Shown: positions 1 through 9,640 of the stretch, piece by piece
How positions within the stretch are numbered: position 1 is the first letter of the stretch
Layout of the letters: the number at the start of each line of letters is the position of its first letter
Assembly (NCBI GenBank): GCA_032207245.1
Contig: CM063502.1
Location: forward strand, 133,265,205 to 133,329,204
DNA length: 64,000 nt
Reading direction: 5' to 3'
From: Pardosa pseudoannulata
Lineage: Eukaryota > Arthropoda > Arachnida > Araneae > Lycosidae
Position numbers and translations under genes: made by a program
The notes under the pieces: generated by a model
Databases searched by the model: none
Told to the model about the DNA's origin: nothing
What the model saw: the letters and a program-made list of their open reading frames with translations, nothing else

Positions 1-1708
1 TTCGTAGACGTAGTCAAAAAGAATCTTGGATACAGTATGTGTCGGGCATCAGTGGAGCTACTGATGGTCGTCAGCTTTGGACCCGAGTAAAAAGGTCAAT
101 GGGAATTTGACCTTTTTACCTGTATTAGAGAAAATGGGCAGCTGCTCGCTACTCTGGCGGAGGTCGCTGATGTCATCGGTCGCCACTTTACTGCTGTTTC
201 AAACGGTTGCGTTTATTCCGAACCGTTTCTCAGCTACAAACATAAAGCAGAAATGCAGAACTTGAACTTTCACTCTGACACCCAAATGGCGTATAATAGC
301 CCATTTACAATGCATGAGATGCTTCGGTGTCTCAAAAGGAGTCGCAACTTATCGCCAAGCCGTGACGGGATAACCTACACTTTGTTGTCACATCTTTCTG
401 CAGAGTCGCTTCAACAACTCCTATGTTTATATAATCGTATCTGGTTGGAACAAGTGTTCCCTACTGCCTGGCGGTATGCTATTATTGTTCCCTTTCCAAA
501 ACGTGGGAAAGATCAAACGAATCCCCAGCATTATCGTCCTATTGTCCTTACAAGTTCTTTAAGCAAGCTCCTTGAAAAGATGGTGAACACCCTACTGGTT
601 TTCCTTCTTGAGGAGAAGAGCTATATTTCCCTTTCAAAGTGGCTTCCGCCGAGGAAGGTCAACAATGGACAATCTTTTTGCTCTTGAGACGCAAATAAGG
701 AACGCTTTCCTGAGATGTCAACACTTGGTATCTGTGTTCCTCGATATCAAGAAAGCTTATGATCGTACCTGGAGGTACGGCATTTTAAGAGATTTACACA
801 ACTGGCACCTCGTTGGGAATCTTCCAATTTTTATAAAGAATTTTTTGCATACCCGGCACTTCAATGTTCGCATTGGGGAAACACTGTCTCGTACCTACAC
901 TCAAGATGAAGGTGTACCACAAGGAAGTGTTCTAAGTGTAACTCTGTTCTCAATTAAGATAAGCAATATCCTGCATCAACTCCCATCTGCCGTACATGGG
1001 TATCTGTATGTGGATGATCTGCAGATTTCATGAGCAAATAGTGACATGGCCTTTATTATCAATCAGATACAAACTGCGATTAATCGCATGGTATCTTGGA
1101 ATGAGGAAAACGATTTTACCTTCTCATCAGATAAATCCTGCTGCGTTCACTTTTGTCGCTCGCGTCGCCTCCACGGTGACCCCGAAATTTATATTGGTAC
1201 TTCAAAGTTATGTGTCGAACCCGTTACCTGCTTTCTTGGTATTTATCTGAATAACCACCTGACCTTCTTGCCTCATGTTTTACACATGAGAAGGCAGTGC
1301 GAACGTGCCTTAAATCTACTGAAATTACTCTCTAACACCAGTTGGGGTGCGGATCGTAGTTCCTTGATACGGATCTACCGCTCTTTTGTCCGTTCGAAAC
1401 TTCACTATGGTTGTCCGGTTTATGGCTCTGCTCGCCCCTCTGTCCTACGGTATCTAGACACCGTGCATAATACTGGGATGCGAATCTACTCCGGTGCCTT
1501 CCGGACGTCAACTGTTCAAAGTCTATACATATACTGCAATGAACCATGTCTGAACTCTATACGTGACAGATTGTCTACTATATTATACTACCGCATTTTG
1601 GCTCATCCGTACAATCTGCTCAGAAGTCACCTTTTGAATACTACATTAGATAATTGGTATAAACATCGTCCATCATGCATACCTCCGTTTGTAGTCTTGC
1701 AGATTTAA
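1..1708 (+). pseudogene. LINE reverse transcriptase, frameshifted
   Basis: Bases 253-687, 608-1033 and 1046-1708 read as consecutive RT pieces in different frames. The first has the fingers signature around AIIVPFPKRGKD and HYRPIVLTSS. The second has motif A (FLDIKKAYDRTW), motif B (GVPQGSVLS) and the catalytic motif C box YVDD. The third covers the thumb and connection region with FLGIYLNNHLTF. Bases 1-110 also match the usual linker before the RT, in yet another frame. The catalytic aspartates remain, but the frame changes make this a dead copy. Confidence 0.85.
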
Positions 1709-1858
1709 CAGTGGAAACCCAACAACTCTTTACTTGTCCTCCCTGGGAAAATTATCGGATATCATATACCCATCCTTGTCCAGGCTACTTAAAAAGAGAC
1801 TAGTGATATCATTTATCAACGGCTCTTTTATACCCACATAGCTAAATATTCTGGGCAT

Positions 1859-2494
1859 GATCTTGTTTTTACCGATGGTTCTAGGACTGACGAATATGTT
1901 GGCTGCAGCTTTGTATATAACTCTGTTAGGAGGTATTGGAGATTACCTCAGCAATGCTCTATTTTTACAGCTGAATGTAAAGCGGTGTACCAAGCTCTAA
2001 AGCACATTTCGCACAGGAAGAACCGACACTTTATAGTATGCATCAACTCAATCAGTGTACTAGATTCTCTGAACTCGAATGAGACGCTGCAACTTATTAT
2101 TAATGATATACAGATGATGTATACCTATCTATATAAACGAGGCTTTACAGTTCTATTCTGCTGGGTTCCAGCGCATGTGGGGATCCTCGGGAACGAGCTT
2201 GCGGATGATGCAGCGAAGAATGCCAGTACTTTAATGTCTACGAAAATACCCCTTTCTGACTTGAAATGTAAAATTAAACGCCAGCTGCATATTATGTGGA
2301 AGAACGAGTGGGACTCGTGTGTCAACAATAAGCTTCACAACATTACTGAGGACATTCGATTTTTCCCGGATAATGTTAGTCGTAAGCACGACGTTTTAAT
2401 TACTCGCTTGCGTATTGGGCACACTCGTCTCACACATAGTTATTATCTTGTTAGCATAACGGCCAGTTTTATGTTCATTGCCGTTTTTATTTAG
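1859..2494 (+). pseudogene. LINE RNase H domain, 5' and 3' damaged
   Basis: The frame opens with VFTDGSRTDEYVG (first catalytic Asp) and continues through FTAECKAVYQAL (catalytic Glu). It reaches CWVPAHVGILGNELAD, the C-terminal His/Asp box of LINE-encoded RNase H. The common tail LTRLRIGHTRLTHSY follows. The zinc-binding tail normally found after that is missing, replaced by unrelated residues before a stop. It belongs with the RT upstream, from which it is separated by about 150 bases of broken frame. Confidence 0.85.
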
Positions 2495-2514
2495 TTTAAA
2501 AAAAAATTCTTTTG

Positions 2515-3040
2515 CATATTTCAAAATCCAGAGCGGTTTTTAGTTTCCTGCCATTATTTTTTTTTCGACGTGCGATCCGGGGAAGAAGAAAGCTCCGTAT
2601 TCTAATACTTTCTGGCTAATCACGATCACGCAGCGAGCGGTACACGTGGACGAATCAACTTTCAGTTTTCCACCCGGCGGGAAGTACAAGTACGCCAGGG
2701 TGGTACGACGGTGAAGTTCATCGGAGCCGAGGCGGTGACCAACTGGGTTGCTACCGGCAACGTTCTGGGCAGCAAACTGCTTGCTATGGTGGATGAAGGC
2801 GGTGTTACAGCAGATGCTCATCCTAAAGCTGCCAGTATTTTTGAGATCGTTTTTTTTCTTTGTGGGCAACATATTTTTAAAGTGGACTGTAGATGCTTGA
2901 AGCTCGCCATATTTTGAAGACGCTGGAAATAGACCCTTTTTTACTTTGAGATGTAAGTTTGTTTTTGCTAGTTTTTCAAAGGGTAACTTCCGGCGACATT
3001 TTTCCTTTTTGGATAGGGACCTTATGTCCAAATTTAATTG
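2515..3040. other. GC-richer segment with an unassigned 163-codon minus-strand ORF
   Basis: This stretch is visibly richer in G and C than the flanking DNA and lies between the LINE end and the Copia 5' LTR remnant. A 163-codon frame runs through most of it on the minus strand (2540-3031), and a 68-codon frame on the plus strand (2711-2917). I recognise no domain in either. Its composition and position suggest another repeat fragment rather than a host gene, but I cannot name it. Confidence 0.3.
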
Positions 3041-3229
3041 CTTTCTGTAGTCCTAGTCCAGTTCATAAATATCTTGTTTTTTAGTTGTAGTTTATATGTT
3101 ATAAGTTCTTCTGTATTTGTTATTTCTTAAAATTTTTGTGGTAAATTAATGATGCTAAGTTAATTATAAACTGTATTGTTTCTTTTACTTCCGAATAAAT
3201 TGTTATTATTTTTAAAAACTGCTTCTTTT

Positions 3230-3340
3230 CTGACCAACTCGAATTCCACTGTGCATAATCTCTGCCTAACTTACTTCTAACTGGGTGTTGGGGGTATCAA
3301 AGGGTTATGGGCCCAGAGATACCGCATTCGAGTTGGTCTG
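3230..3340 (+). repeat. Inverted repeat bracketing the Copia primer site
   Basis: The arm CTGACCAACTCGAAT at 3230-3244 is complementary to ATTCGAGTTGGTCTG at 3326-3340 at 14 of 15 positions. The primer-binding site lies in the intervening 81 bases. In the genomic RNA this would form a stem that presents the primer site in its loop. Confidence 0.6.
3301..3316 (+). other. Primer-binding site, internal initiator tRNA-Met type
   Basis: AGGGTTATGGGCCCAG is complementary to the anticodon-stem region of initiator tRNA-Met (CTGGGCCCATAACCC). Drosophila copia primes from the same internal half-tRNA site rather than from the tRNA 3' end. This fixes the end of the 5' LTR to just upstream and supports the Copia assignment independently of the proteins. 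Confidence 0.8.
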
Positions 3341-3424
3341 AAGCAAATTGAATTTTTTTTTTTTAGTTCGAAAAATTGGTAGTTTTGAAAGATTTGGGGG
3401 GTTAGGTATTGTTTTTTTTTTTTT

Positions 3425-4108
3425 ATGGCTCTTATCAATATTGCACATTCTATTAAAAAGTTAAATGCTGATAATTATGAGACCTAAACTAAGGACATTA
3501 AGTTTTTGTTAAATGAAAAAAATGCATGGTCAATTGTTACTGGTATTGAAAAGTCGCCGGTTGTTGAAAAAGACGAGAAAGGAAAGGTTCTACCTGATCC
3601 TTTATTAGTTGACTTTCAGCATAGGTCACGTATAGCCCTAACTACCACATACCTAAATGTAAGCGAGGATTATAGAGGACTTATCGAAAATTCCGATTGC
3701 CCTGTTCAAGCATGGAAGCTATTGCAAGACTACTTCCAGATAGTAAAGCAAAGGCATATGGCTCTGTTTTCTGAATTGATAACCTGTTATATTAATACAA
3801 ATGAAAGTGTCAGTTTGTTTTCGGCAAGGTTAACAAAGCTTTCTGAACAACTTAAGGCGATTGGACACCCAATTAATGAAATTTATTTATCTTTTCAATT
3901 ACTCCGTTTCTTACCCAGTAAATTTGACCAAGTGGTACAAACAATCCTAAGATGGCCAGATGATAAGTTTATTTTTAAGGACATTTCATTAGAACTTGTC
4001 GCCGAGGAAACCAGGCTAAAATTAAGAGATACGGATAAATGTGCAATGGGTAGAAATATTGAAGTTCAAAACGTCACTTCAGTTCAGAAATTCTCTAAAG
4101 TCTTTTAA
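3425..4108 (+). pseudogene. Copia Gag polyprotein, internal stop
   Basis: The ATG at 3425 opens MALINIAHSIKKLNADNY, a typical Copia Gag start, with a TAA at 3485 where the family normally has a Trp codon. The same frame continues to 4108 and matches the Gag helical domain common to Copia elements, with AWKLLQDYF and the repeated leucine-rich helices that follow. It changes frame at 4041-4108 into the nucleocapsid. Gag would assemble the cytoplasmic virus-like particle. Confidence 0.8.
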
Positions 4109-4973
4109 AAAGAATATAACCTGTTTTAGATGTGGATGTAAGGGTCACATGCAGAATACGTGTAGGGTTAAATTGCCTAATAGGTCCTCGTCACCAATAG
4201 TTTCCTCCGCGTCATCTGATCAAGGCACTAATTGTTCCTCGGGTTCAAGGAAAGGTAAAAAGAAATCTCACCGTACACAAACTTCCCGTAGCGAAAAAAC
4301 GCAGAGTACTAATTATCTATGCACTCATTATGTTGCAGAATCGAGCTTCAGTTGTGATGATGAAGATGGCTGTTGGGTTTTTGATACGGCTGCATCCCAT
4401 CACTTTTGTCGAGATATAAATCTTTTTAGTACTTTTGCATCGGTTACCGACGAAAAATTGCATGTTGCTATCGATGGCGTATCGTTTCCAGTCGAAGGCA
4501 AAGGAATTGTAGAGATGAGGTTTGACAACGGGAGAGTCTACAACTTTAGAGACGTACTCTATTCACCGAAATTGAGGAAAAATTTAATTTCAGGGCTGAA
4601 AATGGATATCAATGGTGCAACATATGAATGTAAGCGTGGTCGTATTAAAGTCGTGGGAAAGGATGGAGAAACTATGTTTCGAGCTAAGCTTATAGATGGT
4701 ATTTATTATGTTTTTCCCAAAATTAAACGAAACAAGCATGTGAAATTTGAAACATCTTCGTTACTAGCTGAGAGCTTGGATGTTTGGCATAGGAGGCTTG
4801 CCCACATTAGTTCGGATATTTTGGTTAATACAAGTAGGAAAAAATGTGTAACGGGTCTACCTGTACTAGAACGGCATAAGGAATTTCTCTGTGAAGCCTG
4901 TCAATTAAATAAACAGCGACGAGTCTCTTTTAAAGCTTTGGGTTTTAGACAGGCGGAAGCACCATTGGAGTGA
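4041..4973 (+). pseudogene. Copia nucleocapsid zinc knuckle, protease and pre-integrase
   Basis: Residues 28-41 of this frame are a CCHC zinc knuckle, CFRCGCKGHMQNTC. A basic, Ser-rich linker follows. The aspartic protease signature appears as WVFDTAASHHF, with DTA in place of the usual DSG; this variant is common in Copia proteases. The end carries the GAG-pre-integrase zinc domain, WHRRLAHI followed by CEACQLNKQ (HHCC). A TGA and a frame change at 4971-4984 separate it from the integrase core. Confidence 0.85.
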
Positions 4974-4983
4974 GTGTTTACCG

Positions 4984-5319
4984 ATGTGTGGGGGCCCGAT
5001 TAGCAGAGAGGGTAGATGTGGTGAGAGATATTTCCTCTCTATTATCGATGATTATTCTAGGAAGGCGGTAATTTATCCTTTTCAGGACAAAACACAGGTG
5101 TTTGGTATTTTTGAGAGGCACATCGCCAGAGCTGAAAGGTTTCTAGGTAGAAAGCTGAAATTTATAAGATCCGACAATGGTTCAGAGTTCAAAAATGAAC
5201 ATTTTAAATCTTACTGTGAGCAAACCGGTATACGACATAAGTTTACTAATTCTTACACCCCTGAACAAAAAAAATTGACGAGGAGGATTCGGACAGTGGG
5301 TCGACACCTGATGACATGA
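4984..5319 (+). pseudogene. Copia integrase catalytic core, truncated
   Basis: The frame reads FLSIIDDYSRKAVIYPF, which holds the first catalytic Asp, and then FIRSDNGSEF, which holds the second. It stops at TNSYTPEQ, just before the segment that should carry the catalytic Glu. The core is therefore cut short and the usual Copia integrase C-terminal region is missing. Acidic, serine-rich codons follow and lead into the MBD-like segment. Confidence 0.85.
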
Positions 5320-5647
5320 AAAAAATGAATTCAAGTCCAGCGATACACTCCCGGATAAAAGTAGCTCATCAGACAGCTCGTTACCAGACGAGGAAGTAGA
5401 CTCCGACACAAGAGATATTAGGGGACCATCTACTAGAATGAGAGGAATCCTACTATCCGTAACATGGATAAGAAAGGCAGTTCCCCGGAAAACAGGCAAT
5501 AGAACTGACATTTACTACTATGTAAAAGGAAATACTAAGCGACTCCGGTCGATGCACGACGTACGAAAGTTTTGTACCCAAAATAACATCAAGCTAAATA
5601 TCCAGATATTTAACTTTAGGGGGATAATACCTATAGTGGGGTTGTAG
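5320..5647 (+). pseudogene. Acidic linker and MBD/TAM-like domain of the Copia polyprotein
   Basis: In the frame ending at 5647, an acidic Ser/Asp-rich linker (about 5320-5437) leads into a domain of about 50 residues beginning WIRKAVPRKTGNRTDIYYY. It continues with TKRLRSMHDVRKFC and ends with QIFNFRG. These fit the methyl-CpG-binding (MBD/TAM) pattern: Trp, Arg, R-K-x-G, D-x-Y-Y, a gap, L-R-S, an acidic residue, Val, and a closing F-x-F as in MBD2/3. The domain replaces the integrase tail. I infer DNA or chromatin binding; methyl-CpG preference is unproven. One frame change lies upstream, near the A7 run at 5320. Confidence 0.6.
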
Positions 5648-5694
5648 GCAGTAAGGTCGATGACACTTCAAATTTAACTTAAGCATGACTAGAC

Positions 5695-6430
5695 GTGGAT
5701 GCGATTCCTAGTAACCATAAGCAAGCCTGTATTTCTCCTCAAAAGGAGGAATGGAAACGCGTGATGCAGGAAGAGAGTAACACTATGAAGGAAAGAAACG
5801 TTTGGACTTTAATCCCTAAGAAAGAAAATGATAAAGTTCTGGGGTGTAGATGGGTTTTTACCACAAAACAAAACGCAAATGGTAGTGTAGAGCGATACAA
5901 AGCTAGACTTGTCGCTCAAGGCTTTCGGCAAATTTGCGGCATGACACTTGATGAAGTCTTTAGCCCAGTTGTCAATTTTTCTATTATCAGATTAATGTTT
6001 TCTGTCTTAGTGTGTCTCAACAAGTGGCACCACATTCAATGCGATATCAAATGTGCGTATCTCTACGCTCCTCTTAGAGAACGTATTTTAATGCAACAAC
6101 CATCAGGCTTTGAAGTGGATTCAGGAAAGGTGTGTTTAATAAATAAAGCCGTGTAAGGCGGTAGAGAGTGGTACTTCGAACTACATAAAACATTAAACAG
6201 TCTAGGGTTTGAAAAACTAAATTGGTGTAATTGTGCTTACACATTTAAGCAAAATGTTGCCCTTATATTGTATGTTGATGACATGGTCATTTTTAGAAGC
6301 GATTCCAAAAAGATTGAATACGTCTTAAACCTTTTGAGGAAGGATTTCGATATTAAAGTTTTGGGGAAAACCCAAAAGCTATTGGGGTAGAATTTAGCGA
6401 AAAAGATTATAAAGTACAAATACACCAACA
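5695..6430 (+). pseudogene. Copia reverse transcriptase, frameshifted
   Basis: The first frame (5695-6156) starts with the Copia RT fingers: EEWKRVMQEE, VWTLIPK, GCRWVF and YKARLVAQGF. It then reaches motif A as QCDIKCAYLYAPL. A stop at 6154 interrupts it. The catalytic box YVDDMVIF follows near 6270 in another frame. A frame change near 6390 leads to the RNase H part. Sequence between motif A and the YVDD box looks shortened, so motif B may be partly lost. Confidence 0.85.
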
Positions 6431-6446
6431 AGCCTATATTGAGAAG

Positions 6447-7243
6447 TTGTGTGAGGCGTACGAAAAATATTTTTTTCCTATTTCATCCTTACCAATACCA
6501 AAAGGGGTAATGTATTCTAAAAATCAAAGTCCGAAAACACAGCAGGAGATAGACGAGATGTCAAAATATCCACACCGAAGTTTAAAAGGCAGTTTAGCAT
6601 TTTTAGCAAATCGAACACGCCCTGATATTATGTATGCAGTTAACATCTTTTCGCAGTACCAAGAAAATCCAGGCACAGCACATTGGATGGGTTTACTTAA
6701 GCTTTTAGGATACGTGAAGGCATTTCAAATTGGATATTTCGAAAATCGAAAACATGAATATAATTGCATATTCAGATGCTGATTACGCAACTAACAAGGA
6801 CGACAGAACTTTCATGGGGGGGTCAAATATTATTTATAAATAGCTCTCCAGTTGCGTGGCGTACTTTTAAAACAAAATGCATATGTCTGAGTTCGATGGA
6901 AAGCGAGTTTGTGGCCCTTACGGAAACTGCAAAAGAGTTGATTCGGCTAAAGCGGGTAATAAACGAATGTACAAGACAACTGAAAATTAAAAGTAACTCT
7001 AACTTATGCACCTTGTTCGGCGACAATCAGGCTTCGTTAGATTTTGTAAAATCACCTATCGAAAACTATAAGACAAAACATATTGATATTCGTCTATTTT
7101 TTATTAGGGATTTAGTGTACAAAAAACACTTTCAGTTGAGGTATATTCAAAGTAAATTAAATTTAGCCGATGTCTTCACTAAAGCTGTATGTAAACTTAA
7201 GTTGAAACAATTCAACGATAATGTATTCCTACCCACAAATTAA
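6447..7243 (+). pseudogene. Copia RT connection and RNase H
   Basis: Bases 6447-6782 contain YPHRSLKGSLAFLANRTRPD, the invariant Copia connection motif. Bases 6764-7243, in a different frame, hold the RNase H: SSMESEFVALTE with its catalytic Glu, then FGDNQASLDF, then KHIDIRLFFIRD, and the terminal LADVFTKAV. One frame change lies at about 6770. The stop at 7241 is the natural end of the Copia polyprotein. Confidence 0.87.
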
Positions 7244-7826
7244 AAGAAACCTTTATTTTAGGTTTGTGAGAAAGAAAAAAAAACTGTCTTTTTTATGGAC
7301 TTTTGGATTTGTAAAGAATCCGACACAAATTTTTATACTGTATGAGTAAACAACCAATGTTTTTTTACTTTGCTCGTACCGATTTTCTCATTGTATTGAA
7401 TTATTGCATCTATACTGAATATGCTGTATTTAAATATTTAACTTGTTTCTAAATATACAGTATGTTTAATGTTTTTGTGTGCATAATTGTATTATCAAAA
7501 TGTATAACTTATTTGCAATTTGTAAATATAACTTTTTTTTATAGTATGTTAACGAACTGTAGCGTTTATTGTACTTTAAGTATTATTGAATTTTTTATAC
7601 TTAGTATAAAGTATTTTTGAAAGCTCGAAAGTCGAAATGTTAAGTATATGCATTGAAAAAGGATGATAATTTATGAGTATACATGTTTTTCAGGTATAAC
7701 TGAAAGTAAATATGTATTACATAATATGCTTTATTTATGTTGCGATGTTTATGAATTTTTGTAAAGTTATTATACACCAAGTAAGGCTAAAGGAATGACA
7801 TTTAAGATACTTTATCTTCGGGAGTA

Positions 7827-7839
7827 AGAAGATGGGGGG
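7827..7839 (+). other. Polypurine tract before an LTR-like start
   Basis: GAAGATGGGGGGG is followed by AAT and then TGTTGGGAAATC, the kind of TG start expected for an LTR. It lies about 585 bases after the Copia stop codon, so it may be the Copia plus-strand primer site. Confidence 0.5.
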
Positions 7840-7842
7840 GAA

Positions 7843-8281
7843 TTGTTGGGAAATCTCAACTTACCCCATTTATTCTTACAGTTCCGCGATGTTTGAAACA
7901 GTTAAACACCGGTTAACGAGATACGTTCAAGCGATCAAGTTTTACGTGCGTGTTTTAGGGGGGGGGGGCGTGGCTGAGTTTGCTGTGAACGTTATGCTGC
8001 ACCTGGGTGGCATCAGGTGTATGCAGATTTTGCGAATGTGTTTTTGAGATTTAAGAGGGTAGCAGATGAGGCTGCTTGCAGTTGACTATCAGCCACACTT
8101 GGCTACGGCAGTTGTTCGCAGCAGTTGTCGATCGCAGTTCGGCAGTCCGCCACGTCGGCGTTCGCATAATACGAGCTTTGAAATTACGAGGTGCAGAGTA
8201 ACTAATTTAATTTTTTTGTAAATAGAATTTTTGTATATTTCATATTAAAAATTTGCTCTTATATTTTTGAAATCTTGCACA
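7843..8281 (+). repeat. LTR-like segment of unclear ownership
   Basis: It begins TGTTGGGAAATC directly after a purine tract and ends GCACA directly before the Gypsy gag ATG. It does not match the U5 sequence upstream of the Copia primer site, nor the LTR after the Gypsy integrase at 16913. Its opening resembles the start of the BEL LTR (TGTGGGAAATCC) but the rest does not. It may be the Copia 3' LTR or a Gypsy 5' LTR joined by deletion. No primer site is visible between it and gag. Confidence 0.4.
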
Positions 8282-9047
8282 ATGTCTGAAGTGTTTGCAG
8301 TTCAAGTTCCAGTTTATAACAGGTCAGATCCTTCATTATGGTTTATTATGTGTGAGAGTACCTTTGCTCTAGCGACGCCAAAACCAATAACTGAATCTCT
8401 AACGAAATTATATTGTTTCGCATCTTCCACCCGATATCGCATCCTTAGTGCGCGATGTGTTGATGAAACCTGACCCCACTCATCCGTACTTGAAACTCAA
8501 AACAGAACTAATAAACCGTTCTGGTGAGTCATCCCAGAGAGAAATTCGGCAGTTGCTGTCAGGGGAAGAGCTAGGAAGTCGTAAACCATCGGAGTTGTTA
8601 CGAAACATGAAACGCTGCGCTGAATCACTTAACGTTCCTGAAAACTTGATGATGGAGTTGTTTTTACAACGTTTACCAGCGTCAGTTCAATCCATTTTGG
8701 CTGCGGTTTCCGATCTTACTTTAGAAAAAGCTGCGGAAATTTCAGATAAAATTTTAGAAGTGACTCCCTCCCCTGTCGAAACTTTTACAATTTCTCAATT
8801 TAATAAAACAACTACCGAAGAAAACGTATTTAAGGAATTTGAAAAATTGCACAAACGCATTGACCATCTTTCACTATCTCGCAGTCGATCCCCATTTCGT
8901 CGAAATCAAAACAGGTATCGACAAAGAAGTCATTCGAAAAACAGAAGTTCCTTATGTTGGTATCATTGGTGGTTGGGAAATAGGTGTATGGAAGACAAAT
9001 GTACTAAACCGTGTTCATGGAAGGGAAACGAACCCAATGAAGAATAG
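8282..9047 (+). pseudogene. Gypsy Gag, frameshifted
   Basis: The ATG at 8282 starts MSEVFAVQVPVYNRSDPSLW, typical of the arthropod Gypsy Gag with an N-terminal FIMCESTF segment. The frame changes near 8450, and 8448-9047 carries the rest: a helical capsid region with LSGEELGSRKPSELLRNMKR and FLQRLPASVQ, an Arg/Ser-rich stretch, and a C-terminal metal-binding motif CWYHWWLGNRCMEDKCTKPC. That motif is the Cys-His box usual for this Gag family in place of a CCHC knuckle. Bases 8450-8470 are shared by the two frames. Confidence 0.8.
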
Positions 9048-9061
9048 AGCCGACTTATTCT

Positions 9062-9640
9062 TTGCCGACAGTTTCACGTCGCCTGTTCATTAGAGACCGG
9101 AGAAGTAATATTTCATTCCTGGTGGATACTGGCTCTGGCGTGTCTTTAATTCCTGCTAATAATTTTCAAAAACATAACTTAACTCAACAAACTCTTCTGG
9201 CTGCAAATTCTTCTTCGATAAATGTGTATGGTCAACAAACTCTCTCGTTAGACTTAAATTTAAGGCGACAGTTCGCTTGGACCTTTTTAATAGCTAATGT
9301 CAGTTCACCAATACTTGGAGCAGATTTTGTCCATTATTTCGGATTGGTACCAGATCTTCGTCTTAAATGTCTACGAGATTTAAAAACACAATTCTTATCT
9401 ATGGGTAGCTTAAAGCCTGCAGAACTGCATTCTGTCAAAACAATTTTTACTGATACAGTTTATCATAAACTTTTGAAACAATTTCCTTCTGTTACTAAAT
9501 TACCTAACCTAAACCAACATGTTAAACACACTACTGTTCATTATATAATGATAAAAGGCCCTCCCGTAAATGCGAAACCTCGAAGATTAGCTCCAGATCG
9601 TTTAGAAATAGCTAAATCAGAATTTCAGAATATGATGTAA
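9062..9640 (+). pseudogene. Gypsy protease and start of RT
   Basis: The frame gives FLVDTGSGVSLIPA, a retropepsin active site (DTGS), followed by the flap region and SPILGADFVHYFGL. That last segment is the second conserved protease motif. It continues into the RT fingers with GPPVNAKPRRLAPDRL and stops at TAA 9638, one residue before the segment LGHIRPSRSNYASPL continues in frame. Confidence 0.87.

Larger units (their letters stand above)
1..2510 (+). mobile_element. Jockey-type non-LTR retrotransposon, degenerate, 5' part off-window
   Basis: The stretch reads, in several frames, as the second protein of a Jockey/BS-like LINE: a linker before the reverse transcriptase (RT), the RT fingers and palm, the thumb, and a C-terminal RNase H. 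The endonuclease that should precede it lies before base 1. At least three frame changes separate the pieces (near 610-690, 1033 and 1708-1860), so no full protein can be made. The 3' end is probably near 2510, just after an A-rich tract. The element runs antisense to the SETD2 gene it probably sits inside. The class is secure from RT and RNase H motifs; the exact clade (Jockey, BS or X-element) is an estimate from overall feel. Confidence 0.85.
3190..7842 (+). mobile_element. Copia LTR retrotransposon, degenerate, with MBD-like domain
   Basis: Gag, zinc knuckle, protease, integrase, reverse transcriptase and RNase H follow in Copia order (integrase before RT). The element has an initiator-tRNA-Met-type primer site at 3301-3316 and a purine tract at 7827-7839. 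Its 5' LTR must end just before 3301; an AATAAA at about 3194 fits an R/U5 region. No matching 3' LTR copy of this U5 sequence is seen after the purine tract. Stops, frame changes and internal losses (after the integrase core and inside the RT) make it inactive. A methyl-CpG-binding-like domain is encoded between integrase and RT. Confidence 0.88.
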
